This document shows positions 16,771 through 24,458 of a stretch of DNA of 64,000 bases, piece after piece. The stretch covers positions 124,001-188,000 of the forward strand of contig NZ_JBDZDR010000003.1 of the NCBI RefSeq assembly GCF_040049255.1, read 5' to 3'. How positions within the stretch are numbered: the first letter of the stretch is position 1; the number at the start of each line of letters is the position of its first letter. The notes below the pieces were generated by a model that saw only the letters and a program-made list of their open reading frames with translations, had not been told where the DNA came from and made no database searches. A program made the translations under genes and the position numbers. The DNA is from Pseudaminobacter sp040049255 (lineage in GTDB: Bacteria; Pseudomonadota; Alphaproteobacteria; Rhizobiales; Rhizobiaceae).

Positions 16771-19233
16771 CTAGAACGGGATATCCGGATTAGCTTGCAG
16801 AAGCCGAACACCTTGGTACACTGGAATCCTCGTCTTGCCGCCACGGCGCTCTTTGCTGGGCTTCACCTTGCCAGGGAAGGCCGCCATGAGATTGCTGCTG
16901 AATCTACTGATCGTGCCGGCATGTAGGCCGCGCGCCTCGCAGTAGGCGCGCCAAACCTGGAAAAGCTCGTCCTTCGCGATCAATGCATGGACGTCGAGTT
17001 CGCAATGCTCGTCGACGAAGCTGATGATTGGCGATCCCATATCCACCAGCGAGCCAAGCGCCTCCCGTGACTCGGCCGGCAACTCGAAGCGACCGCGCTG
17101 TTTTAGCCGTCGCCACCCTTCGATGGCCCATTTGAGTATTCCGGGCCGCTCCGCAAGCAGCTTGCCCAGCAACTCGGGATCTTCCCGGCCGAGGAAGCTC
17201 TCCGTGAAGACAAGCGGCAGGTATCGATTCGCCAACGCGGTCGACGCGTCGGTTAGCTGCGGCAGTTCGTTGCTAAGAATCAGAAACCGCGTCGGAAGGC
17301 GTCCATCCCACGCCGACTTGTACTTTCTGTGGATCGTGACCATGTCGCCGCCACTGACCCGCAGCAGGTTCTCGGCGATGGCGGCTTCATCTGTCCGCCT
17401 ACCGATGCGCATATCTCCGATAATGGCGAGTTGCTTCCCGATCAGCGGCTCCATGCCGAACGGAGTAGCGAGGCTGTTCACGCTCGGACCAGACGAGTTT
17501 TGCTGCCCTACCAGATGGGTGATCACCTGTGCGATCGTGCTCTTGCCGCAACGCGGCGGGCCGATGAACATAAAAATCTTATGGAGGGAGGTGTCCGGCA
17601 CCAAGAGGTAGCCCATGATTTCCTGCAGCGTCGCGATCGCCGCGCTGCTGTTTGGCCAATAATTCCCTAGGATTTCCAGCCAGCGCTCCGGCGGCGGCGC
17701 GTCGCGATCGTATGGAAACGCCAACGCGTTTCGCGTGTAGAAGGCTGGCGTGGGGGCAAGCAGCTCTCCCGTGGGCAGGTGCACGAGACCGTTTGCGCAG
17801 GCCAATATCTCACCGGGGGGCGGCCCCTCGCCATGCAGCCAGCATGGCGGAAAATAGCTGTCGCGCGGCCTGTGTGTCTGAGCCTGCAGTGCGTCGAGAA
17901 TATCGGCGATCGACTTCTTGTTCGCTTGAAATGGCTTGTCTTCGCCTTGGGAATTACGCTCGACGGCGTTGGCGACGAGCCGGTACGTCTCGGCCTTGAT
18001 CGTAGCTTCCTCGACCTCTTGATAGCTGGAGCCATTGTAATCCAGCCACTCGCCGTTCGTGTGCATCAGGTTCGGTCTGCAACCGCGGACGAATTCCGCC
18101 GCGCTGTGAGGCGGATTTGCGCGACTTAGCACCAGTGGCCCAGAGCTGACGTCTGCGCGAGCGCTGCGTGCCTGCCTTAGTGCGTATTCACGCGGGCTGT
18201 TCTTCTGATCGCGGACATGTTCGCTAATCCTGTAGTCGCTATTCGTCAGGACACCAACAATCTCCTCGTCGGAGCAACCGAGGCGGACCAGAGAACAGGC
18301 AACGAAATAGACGGCTTCGGATCGTGACGGCCAGCGTGTCGAGTCATGTGGATCGCCCCCTGTCCTTATGATTGCAGCGAGGTCGTTGGTTAGCCGCGCG
18401 AGCAACCCGTCCGGACCGGTAGGCGACATTGGCTTACTGATCGTGTGTTCGTTTGGTTTGTCCAAGCCGGCGGCGACCGGCTCCGGTGAAAGCACGATGG
18501 ATTTGCTCGTTGGGCGACCAGCCTCGGTCAACGGAAAGTCAGACAGCGGGAATGCCTTCTCGCAATGGCGGATCAACGCAGTAGGCGCCAGCTTGCGCCC
18601 CTTCTCGCGTTTCTTCTTGTCCGGCCAGTTCGTTGTGCCGGGCAGGCGAAGAACTCGGCTCACGTCCTTCGCCGCAACATCACCGCCAAATCGCATCGCC
18701 AGTTCATGATTTAGGCGAGCGACTTCGTTCGCCATCTCCTCAGTGCCATCCAGCTCAATCGGATGGGCCAGGCCAAATAGCGCCTGGAATCCACCACCGC
18801 TGTCGACGAGGAACGTCGGATCGGCCTCGGCCAACAGCGCATAGATGCGACCTCTCTCGGCCTCGGTATGGCCCTTCTTCTCTTCGTCCGACGCGCTGAC
18901 AGGCGGCGTTGCAGGATCAACGTCCACGTGGAGATAGCGCACCTTCGGAATGTCTGTCTTGTTGGCCTTGACCAACGCGCCGCGAGGGCTTCGCCTAACG
19001 GCGGGATATGGATTCACATGGTAGTATTGGTTGTGAAACGCATGATGGATGACCCACGCTTCTATCTTTTCCTCGTCGCCGGGATAGAAGGCTTCGCTGC
19101 ACCATAGGCCTGTCCCATCTGCCTCCTTAGCCCAGAGGACCCACGGTCCCTGTGGTTGGTAAAGTTGCAGAAATCGGATTACGTGCTCGGTCTGGACAAA
19201 TTCCGTTGGCGAAATATCGACGGGGGCGTTCAT
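16771..19233 (-). CDS. Replication protein: AEP-type primase fused to D5/P4-type helicase
   Basis: An 820-residue primase-helicase of the kind carried by phages, P4-like satellites and integrated plasmids. Residues about 95-235 look like an archaeo-eukaryotic primase domain (HVDVDP at 102-107, VDSGGG at 143-148, RLPGTTNWP from 196), as in RepB-like primases. The C-terminal half carries a D5-like region and a superfamily 3 helicase: Walker A GPPRCGKST at 558-566, then a Walker B-like IIGDM and sensor segments ending in the arginine-finger region NRYLPL. It overlaps the alpA-like gene by four bases (translational coupling). It should allow the excised element to replicate. Confidence 0.88.
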   Translation of the reverse strand: MNAPVDISPTEFVQTEHVIRFLQLYQPQGPWVLWAKEADGTGLWCSEAFYPGDEEKIEAWVIHHAFHNQYYHVNPYPAVRRSPRGALVKANKTDIPKVRYLHVDVDPATPPVSASDEEKKGHTEAERGRIYALLAEADPTFLVDSGGGFQALFGLAHPIELDGTEEMANEVARLNHELAMRFGGDVAAKDVSRVLRLPGTTNWPDKKKREKGRKLAPTALIRHCEKAFPLSDFPLTEAGRPTSKSIVLSPEPVAAGLDKPNEHTISKPMSPTGPDGLLARLTNDLAAIIRTGGDPHDSTRWPSRSEAVYFVACSLVRLGCSDEEIVGVLTNSDYRISEHVRDQKNSPREYALRQARSARADVSSGPLVLSRANPPHSAAEFVRGCRPNLMHTNGEWLDYNGSSYQEVEEATIKAETYRLVANAVERNSQGEDKPFQANKKSIADILDALQAQTHRPRDSYFPPCWLHGEGPPPGEILACANGLVHLPTGELLAPTPAFYTRNALAFPYDRDAPPPERWLEILGNYWPNSSAAIATLQEIMGYLLVPDTSLHKIFMFIGPPRCGKSTIAQVITHLVGQQNSSGPSVNSLATPFGMEPLIGKQLAIIGDMRIGRRTDEAAIAENLLRVSGGDMVTIHRKYKSAWDGRLPTRFLILSNELPQLTDASTALANRYLPLVFTESFLGREDPELLGKLLAERPGILKWAIEGWRRLKQRGRFELPAESREALGSLVDMGSPIISFVDEHCELDVHALIAKDELFQVWRAYCEARGLHAGTISRFSSNLMAAFPGKVKPSKERRGGKTRIPVYQGVRLLQANPDIPF

Positions 19234-19484
19234 CGGCCGCTCCCTTTGCCAAGCGCGAGAATCCGGCCACGTTCGGCGCGCGCTGACCTTTCACCATCAT
19301 GATCGCGCGCCTGTAGCCGGCTAGAGATCCATTCCTCGATCTCTCGCTCCAGGAAGGCGACCTTGTGGTCGCCAAGCGGCACCTGGCGAGGAAAACTGCC
19401 GTCGGCGATTTTGCGGTAGATGTGGGTTCTGGAGAAGCAGACGCGGCGAACCACCTCGTCCATGCTTATGAAGCGTTCTGCCAT
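19230..19484 (-). CDS. AlpA-family helix-turn-helix regulator
   Basis: An 84-residue protein with the AlpA/Prophage_AlpA pattern: a MDEVVRRVCFSRTHIYRKIA helix-turn-helix, then GSFPRQVPLG and an EREIEEWI helix. AlpA proteins of this class activate the excision or replication genes of P4-like and related elements and can act as the excisionase. Its stop overlaps the primase start, so the two form one operon, with the promoter expected in the 268 bp upstream. That region contains a direct repeat, GCAACTTGGCA (about 19,676 and 19,721), which could be an operator. Confidence 0.85.
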   Translation of the reverse strand: MAERFISMDEVVRRVCFSRTHIYRKIADGSFPRQVPLGDHKVAFLEREIEEWISSRLQARDHDGERSARAERGRILALGKGSGR

Positions 19485-19752
19485 TTACTTCTACTCCGTT
19501 CGGGTGACGGAGCGGAACTTGCCTCAACGGCAGGATCCAAAATATTTGCTTATTGGGGGGCTAGCAGACCCCCGATGCCCGAGCCTTTCCTCGACACGCG
19601 CGAGAAGCCAGGACACGTTAGCGACAGTGGACACGAATGTTGCCGGCCGGGGGTAGGAGAATCACCCCAGACCGGCAACTTGGCACCATCGCGCCTCCAG
19701 TTCGTTTCGATGGACGCAACTTGGCAGGCTCTTTCGGTCTTGGCTGTCCAGC

Positions 19753-20595
19753 TTAACTAGGGTCGGATTTAACCCCATTGCCCTCATAAGCGCGAAGGGC
19801 CAGAAGCTCGGTACGCAACATCGCATAATTCCTGCGCGACATGGGCACGAGGGCGTTGTAGACGTCTATTATCCATCTCGTGATATCGTTGTCGCCTTCG
19901 TCTGCAGTGCCCCCCGGTACGAAGCGCGGTCGTGTACCTTTCTTGCTTACATGGGTGTACCAAAATCGCTGCGCCGCCGCGCCGAAGTCGCGCATCCATT
20001 TTGGGTTCGGCCGATTTCCGCCGCGCGGCGGCTGCCCCACGTCCGGGGAACTCCGGATGCTCATGGCTGCGGCAAAGATTTCTTGCAGAATGTAGAGGGC
20101 GGAAAAGGCATCTGGGAAGCGCATATCCGGGTCGGCTACTCGAAGCGCTTCGAAAAACGTTTCGTTCTGCAGATCGCCATCGATCCGGTCGATAAGATCG
20201 GACGTCTGCCAAAACGCTGGCTTGATCTGTTGCTCCTTGGTTTCCTTCCAACCCATAGCATCTTTAGGTATTTCCCAGTCGTTAGGCGATAGGCTCACTA
20301 TGGACACCTGAAGCGTTATACGCTTGAGTTCGAGCAAGAGGTCCCTGTGTTCTCTGACAGCAGATATTCCGTGCGTCAAAACGAGCCTTTGATTAATCTC
20401 ATCGAGCGCAACACGCGTATCTTCCAGAATTTGGCCGACGGCAGCGGATTGCTGGCTCAGGTCTGGATCGCGAAGGACCTCTTCCTCGATATCGCGCATT
20501 ACATCCTGAGTCACCTTGGGACGAGGATTTCTGCGTGATGTTGCGGGGCGCTTGGAACTTGCGATGGGCTTTTTCGGAGGATTGCTTTCTGTCAT
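19753..20595 (-). CDS. Hypothetical island protein, 280 residues
   Basis: Not recognised. The first 30 residues are basic and disordered (KKPIASSKRPATSRRNPRPK). Most of the rest is helical and acidic, with a Gly/Asn/Pro break near residue 190 (PPRGGNRPNPKW) and an aromatic C-terminal half (RFWYTHVSKKG). No signal peptide or membrane segment. It lies between the alpA operon and the integrase on the same strand as both, as accessory genes of integrative elements often do. The basic N-terminus suggests nucleic-acid binding, but this is weak. Confidence 0.65.
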   Translation of the reverse strand: MTESNPPKKPIASSKRPATSRRNPRPKVTQDVMRDIEEEVLRDPDLSQQSAAVGQILEDTRVALDEINQRLVLTHGISAVREHRDLLLELKRITLQVSIVSLSPNDWEIPKDAMGWKETKEQQIKPAFWQTSDLIDRIDGDLQNETFFEALRVADPDMRFPDAFSALYILQEIFAAAMSIRSSPDVGQPPRGGNRPNPKWMRDFGAAAQRFWYTHVSKKGTRPRFVPGGTADEGDNDITRWIIDVYNALVPMSRRNYAMLRTELLALRAYEGNGVKSDPS

Positions 20596-20654
20596 AAGAG
20601 ATCGTCACCGGTGTCGGCGGGGATGGCTTGATCAAGATAGAGTCTGTGCCCGGC

Positions 20655-20940
20655 TCAATATTTCTGCCCGGAGTGCCAGTTCACCATGTCCTGACGCGCT
20701 TGAACAGAGCCGGAGGAAACGAGGTCGGCAGCGGTAAGCTGGGAGCCCAAACAGTTCTGCGGCCTTGGCTGTAAACACCTCGGCTGGTTCATCGAGCATT
20801 CGGAATTGTTGCCGGAATTTCTGGGTTTGCATCTCGATTGACCACCAATCCGCGTCGAGGTCGAGTACTGTGCCCGCTTTCCATGGCGAGGTGGTAACAC
20901 CCCTGGCTAGACGCGATGGTCGAACCGCCACAGCAATCAT
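20655..20940 (-). pseudogene. Possible frameshifted small gene
   Basis: The frame from ATG 20,940 has good protein-like sequence (DADWWSIEM, then MLDEPAEVFTAKAAELFG) until about base 20,745. From there the neighbouring frame is better (SQLTAADLVSSGSVQARQDM, ending at 20,655). A one-base change near the GGGCTCCC motif would join them. Either half alone may instead be the gene. Low confidence. Confidence 0.3.
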
Positions 20941-21381
20941 AGGCGTCGAATCAGCGATACGAGCCTTATCGAGACCGGAAGCCAGTCAAGCGTCCAGTGC
21001 TTACGCACCGCCCCGTGTGGGGCGACGATATGCAAGTACGAGCGCATGCGAGACCAACTGCGCAGCTGCGACATAGGTTTCGCTCAGCTCGATGCTACTC
21101 AGCTGGTGAAACACGCCTTCGGCCTCATCACTGAGTCAAAGCGACGGCGAAAACGTCCGATATTGCTTTACCTTTTTGCCGAGCCGTCGTCAGTGGCGAC
21201 GAACGCGGGAGAGTTGTTCCGCCGTCATCGCGACGAGATAACCAGATTTGGCACCGAAGTAGCGGGGTCTGCCGTGGCCTTTGCAGCATGCAGCTACAGC
21301 GAGTGGCTTGCTACCTGGACGGACTCAGTCCCGGAAGTTCAAGTCCACGGTCGAGGTGTCGCCACCGCCTTCCAACCCTAG
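20911..21381 (+). pseudogene. C-terminal remnant of a PGN_0703-like putative restriction endonuclease
   Basis: The readable part (QLDATQLVKHAFGL, RPILLYLFAEPSS, RHRDEITRFGTEVAGSAVAF, CSYSEWLATW) matches, from memory, the C-terminal end of the PGN_0703-like putative nuclease family. The frame is open from 20,911 with an internal ATG at 21,046, but the N-terminal two thirds is missing and no ribosome-binding site is evident. It ends four bases into the integrase gene, tail to tail. Interpretation: a gene truncated by rearrangement next to the integrase. The family call is by recall of the motif pattern. Confidence 0.5.
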
Positions 21382-22664
21382 GCAGCGACGGGCTGGCGAG
21401 GCTTGTCCATGAGTACAATCGTCAGCAGGTGCTCAGCATATGCCTGCAGCGCCCGGCGCTTTTCCTCTAAGTAGTCATGCTTGTTATAGGTCTTCTGCAG
21501 GCCTGGCTTGGCGTGGCCGAGCACAGCGTCACGAATTTCCTGGTTGAATCCTAGGTGAGCAAGGCGGGTCTCGCAGGTCACCCGGAAGTCGTGCACGCGA
21601 AAGTGCTGGAGCACCGCCGCGGGCTTGCCCATCTCCTTCCGCAGATGCTCCTGCGCCAGCTCGTCGAGCGACCGCTTGCCCTGCGAGAACCCCGCGACGG
21701 GTACCCGGCCGTGCCGGGACGAGAACACGAAGTAGTCGTTGGCGTCCGTCCAGACCGGAAGTCGCTCGAACAGAGCCCAGAGGGCGTCCGACATCGGCAC
21801 GATATGCTCGCGGCGGCTCTTGAAGCGCTCCTTGCCAAGGTCGAGCCAGCGATTCTCGCCGTCGATCTCCGAGCGCTTGCAGAAGGCCCACTCCGCCCGG
21901 CGCTGGCCGGTGAGCATGAGAAACTGATAGAGGCTGCCGAAGGGGTAGCGCAGCGCCTCGGCCGCTGCCCAGATCGCCCGCAGCTCGACGTCGGAGAGCG
22001 CGCGACCCGCCTCGGTGTTGCGGGCGAGGTCGGTGCGCTTCATGCCGCTCAGCGGGTTGGTCTCGATGATCTCCCTGTCCGCCGCCCAGTTGAAAATGCG
22101 TGACATCTGCTTGCGCACCTCACGAGCGGTGCCAATGCGGCCGCTGGCGACGAGGTCATCCATGATTTCATGAACGTCGGATCGTCGTATGTCGGCTATC
22201 GACGTGTCGCCAAGACGCGGCACGACATGCAAGCGGAGTACGCGCTCGACGTTCTGCCAACTCGATATTGTTCGCATCGCGTCCTGCTTCACGTGGCGTT
22301 CGAGCACGGCGGAGAAGGTATTTGCCCGCCGCTCTTTGACGGCCGCGACCAGTTCGGCTCTTGGGTCGCCCCCCTCGCTTGCTTTGGCAAGGATTGCCCG
22401 CGCCCTCTCTCTTGCATGGGTAAGACTAATGATCGGCCATTTGCCAAGGGTGATGCGGTGCTGCTTGCCAGCAAGAGGCCGACCGGCTGCTGTCTCCCCA
22501 CCTTCGCCCAGCACTCGATAGATCACGGAGAACGATTTGGCTCCTTGCTCGGTCACTCGCAGTACGAGCCCAGGGCAAAGCTCGTCGCCAATCTCCAGTC
22601 GCCCCGACTTGGGTGGCGTCATACGTTCCAGCATTTGGCTGGTCAGGCGCTTCTTGGTTGTCAT
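21378..22664 (-). CDS. P4-type tyrosine integrase
   Basis: Site-specific recombinase for integration and excision of the island. The 428 residues have an N-terminal DUF4102-like arm-binding domain (about 1-100), a core-binding domain (about 115-205) and a catalytic domain. Catalytic residues visible: Arg255/256 (LTGQRRAEW), His358-x-x-Arg361 (HDFR), His384 (LGHAKPG) and nucleophile Tyr393 (KTYNKHDY). It lies 190 bp from the tRNA-Gly remnant and reads away from it, the usual arrangement for this class, which recombines within the 3' half of tRNA genes. Confidence 0.95.
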   Translation of the reverse strand: MTTKKRLTSQMLERMTPPKSGRLEIGDELCPGLVLRVTEQGAKSFSVIYRVLGEGGETAAGRPLAGKQHRITLGKWPIISLTHARERARAILAKASEGGDPRAELVAAVKERRANTFSAVLERHVKQDAMRTISSWQNVERVLRLHVVPRLGDTSIADIRRSDVHEIMDDLVASGRIGTAREVRKQMSRIFNWAADREIIETNPLSGMKRTDLARNTEAGRALSDVELRAIWAAAEALRYPFGSLYQFLMLTGQRRAEWAFCKRSEIDGENRWLDLGKERFKSRREHIVPMSDALWALFERLPVWTDANDYFVFSSRHGRVPVAGFSQGKRSLDELAQEHLRKEMGKPAAVLQHFRVHDFRVTCETRLAHLGFNQEIRDAVLGHAKPGLQKTYNKHDYLEEKRRALQAYAEHLLTIVLMDKPRQPVAA

Positions 22665-22853
22665 CGCCGTTGCTCCCCCGGGGTTGTGGAATCGGTCGTG
22701 TTGTTAGTTCGAGGGTTTCCACGGGGAGCCGAAGAAATCGGTTTCCGGTGGAACCCCACGGAACGAATCGTGTCCGCTCCCCGGAGCTACGGCAATCAAT
22801 TTTTGGCCAAATAGTTTACCGGGCGTGACAGAATATGTCGTCGAATCAAGGGG

Positions 22854-22898
22854 TTGCCAAGGTTGGGGTCGAGCGTTCGAATCGCTTCACCCGCTCCA
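22854..22898 (+). other. Attachment site: 3' part of tRNA-Gly(GCC)
   Basis: The segment reads as an anticodon loop TTGCCAA (anticodon GCC), the 3' anticodon strand, a T-arm GAGCG-TTCGAAT-CGCTT, the 3' acceptor strand CACCCGC, discriminator T and an encoded CCA. No matching 5' half lies upstream, so this is a 45-bp remnant, not a functional tRNA. Such remnants mark the distal att site of an island integrated in a tRNA gene. As the 3' end points to the conserved chromosome, the intact tRNA should be at the other island end, left of base 1. Confidence 0.85.
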
Positions 22899-22927
22899 GT
22901 TTCCTTCGGGAAGTTAAGCATCGAAAG

Positions 22928-22950
22928 GCCGCGGTTTTCCGCGGCTTTTT
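22928..22950 (+). terminator. Rho-independent terminator after the tRNA-Gly remnant
   Basis: A perfect 7-bp stem GCCGCGG/CCGCGGC with a TTTT loop followed by TTTTT. It sits 29 bp after the CCA end, as expected for the original tRNA-Gly terminator. Confidence 0.85.
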
Positions 22951-23220
22951 CGTTTTTGGGCGGTTGAAATCACGACCGTCAGCGCGACATTGCGCAGAAA
23001 ATCTCCCCTCGATGTGCTCCAAACGACGACGAGCAAGTTGCCGAACGCCTGGCACGGCCCGCGTCCACCACCTAAGCCGTTTAGCTTGCCTGCCGCGCCC
23101 ATAGCAGCCGGCCCGGCGCAAGATTTTTTCAACGTCAATGCCCGGCAGGCACTAGCGGCATGCGCTGCCCCTACGTTAGCAGAGGCGCCGCGGAGCATTT
23201 AATCGCAAGGACATGACATC

Positions 23221-24186
23221 TTGATTCGCAATTCGCTTAAAACAATTTTCGCTCTCGGTTCCCTGTTTGTAATTTCACAGTCGGCCCTGGCTGCGGATTC
23301 CCTAGACCAGATCCAGTACGCAACCCCAGGCAACGAGGTCGTTTTCATCGGCGGCGTCGGCTACACTTGGCTGGAGGGCAACGAGCTTGTCTACGACAGG
23401 TCCGGCAACCGTATCAGCCATCTCATCTGGGAATCACAGGCCCCGGTCGTGACGGGCGCCCTGAAGGCCGAGGTGATGAAGGACTGGGTGGTTTCGGCCA
23501 ATGGGGCGGTCAGCTTTTCCGGCAACAGCCACATGGAAGACTATGACTGGCTCGAGGATGCTCCGAGCTACAAATTTGACGACTGGTCGCATCAGTCGAT
23601 CCATCCCGACACCCGTCTCGACCGCTACGTCAACCTCGACATCGCGCTGGGCCGCGATTTCACCGTCAACGACAGCACCGTGGTGAACCTGCATGGCGGC
23701 TTCAAATACACCAATGTGAAATGGACCTCCTATGGCGGCTCCTTCATTTACAGCAAAAATGGCTTCCGCAACCGGACCGGCAATTTCCCCGACAGGCCCG
23801 GCATCACCTTCGAACAGCGCCTGCCGGGGGTGTTCGTCGGCGCCGAGGCAACGGCGAAGAGCGGCGCGTGGACCTTTACCGGCCTCGTGCGCGGCGGCCT
23901 GACCATCGATGCGTCCGACACCGATTACCACTGGCTGCGCAACATCCGCTTTGAAGAGAAATACGGTGCAATCCCCTTCGTGTCGCTCGCTGCCAAGGCC
24001 GACTATGCGCTGAACGATCGGGCGGGCATCTTCGTCGCCGGCAATTTCGACAATTACTTCCGCAAGACCGGCGACACCTCGATGTACAGGATCGTTGATG
24101 GCGAACGGGGGCCGACCATGACGGGCGGAGCGGGCATGAGCTTCCGCGCGACGACCGTTTCGGCGGGCCTCAAGATGTCGTTCTGA
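23221..24186 (+). CDS. Omptin-family outer-membrane protease
   Basis: A beta-barrel aspartyl-type protease of the OmpT/Pla family. The 321 residues start at TTG 23,221 with AAGGA nine bases upstream. Signal peptide residues 1-24 (hydrophobic stretch ending SALA-A). The catalytic pairs are visible: Asp107/Asp109 in MEDYDW and Asp235/His237 in DTDYHW, matching OmpT Asp83/Asp85 and Asp210/His212. Alternating strands fill the rest and the protein ends in Phe (GLKMSF), the usual barrel C-terminus. Omptins cleave proteins or peptides at dibasic sites and need rough lipopolysaccharide; substrate here is unknown. It stands alone, just outside the island junction, and ends in a strong hairpin. Confidence 0.9.
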   Translation: MIRNSLKTIFALGSLFVISQSALAADSLDQIQYATPGNEVVFIGGVGYTWLEGNELVYDRSGNRISHLIWESQAPVVTGALKAEVMKDWVVSANGAVSFSGNSHMEDYDWLEDAPSYKFDDWSHQSIHPDTRLDRYVNLDIALGRDFTVNDSTVVNLHGGFKYTNVKWTSYGGSFIYSKNGFRNRTGNFPDRPGITFEQRLPGVFVGAEATAKSGAWTFTGLVRGGLTIDASDTDYHWLRNIRFEEKYGAIPFVSLAAKADYALNDRAGIFVAGNFDNYFRKTGDTSMYRIVDGERGPTMTGGAGMSFRATTVSAGLKMSF

Positions 24187-24212
24187 CACGCCTGCAGCGT
24201 AAGCAGCTTGCG

Positions 24213-24239
24213 ACGGCCCGGCACTTATTGCCGGGCCGT
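24213..24239 (+). terminator. Hairpin after the omptin gene
   Basis: An 11-bp perfect stem (ACGGCCCGGCA/TGCCGGGCCGT) with a CTTAT loop starts 26 bp after the stop. No long T-tract follows, so it may be a rho-independent-like terminator or an RNA 3'-end stabiliser. Confidence 0.6.
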
Positions 24240-24458
24240 AACTGTTTGCCATCGGCAAAAAGCCGGCCGCCGGCCATCCTACTTCGGATGGATTTTCCCC
24301 GCCACGACGTGGCCACGGCAATTCCATCGCTGGCTTAATGCGTTGCCGTATCGATGATCACGACATTCGACTAATCTCGCCAAGCGAGCGCGGTCGTCAG
24401 GATTTTTCGAGCCAGCCCTTGCGATAGAGGGCGGATGGCAAAACGCAAGGAGAACGTC

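Larger units (their letters stand above)
22665..23220. other. Island-chromosome junction region
   Basis: These 556 bp contain the integrase promoter region, the tRNA-Gly remnant (22,854-22,898), its terminator (22,928-22,950), and about 270 bp of unassigned DNA before the omptin gene. I see no protein gene. Confidence 0.6.

Noticed and set aside
22854..22898. Functional tRNA-Gly gene
   Set aside because: No D-arm, 5' acceptor strand or 5' anticodon strand is found upstream; only the 3' part exists.
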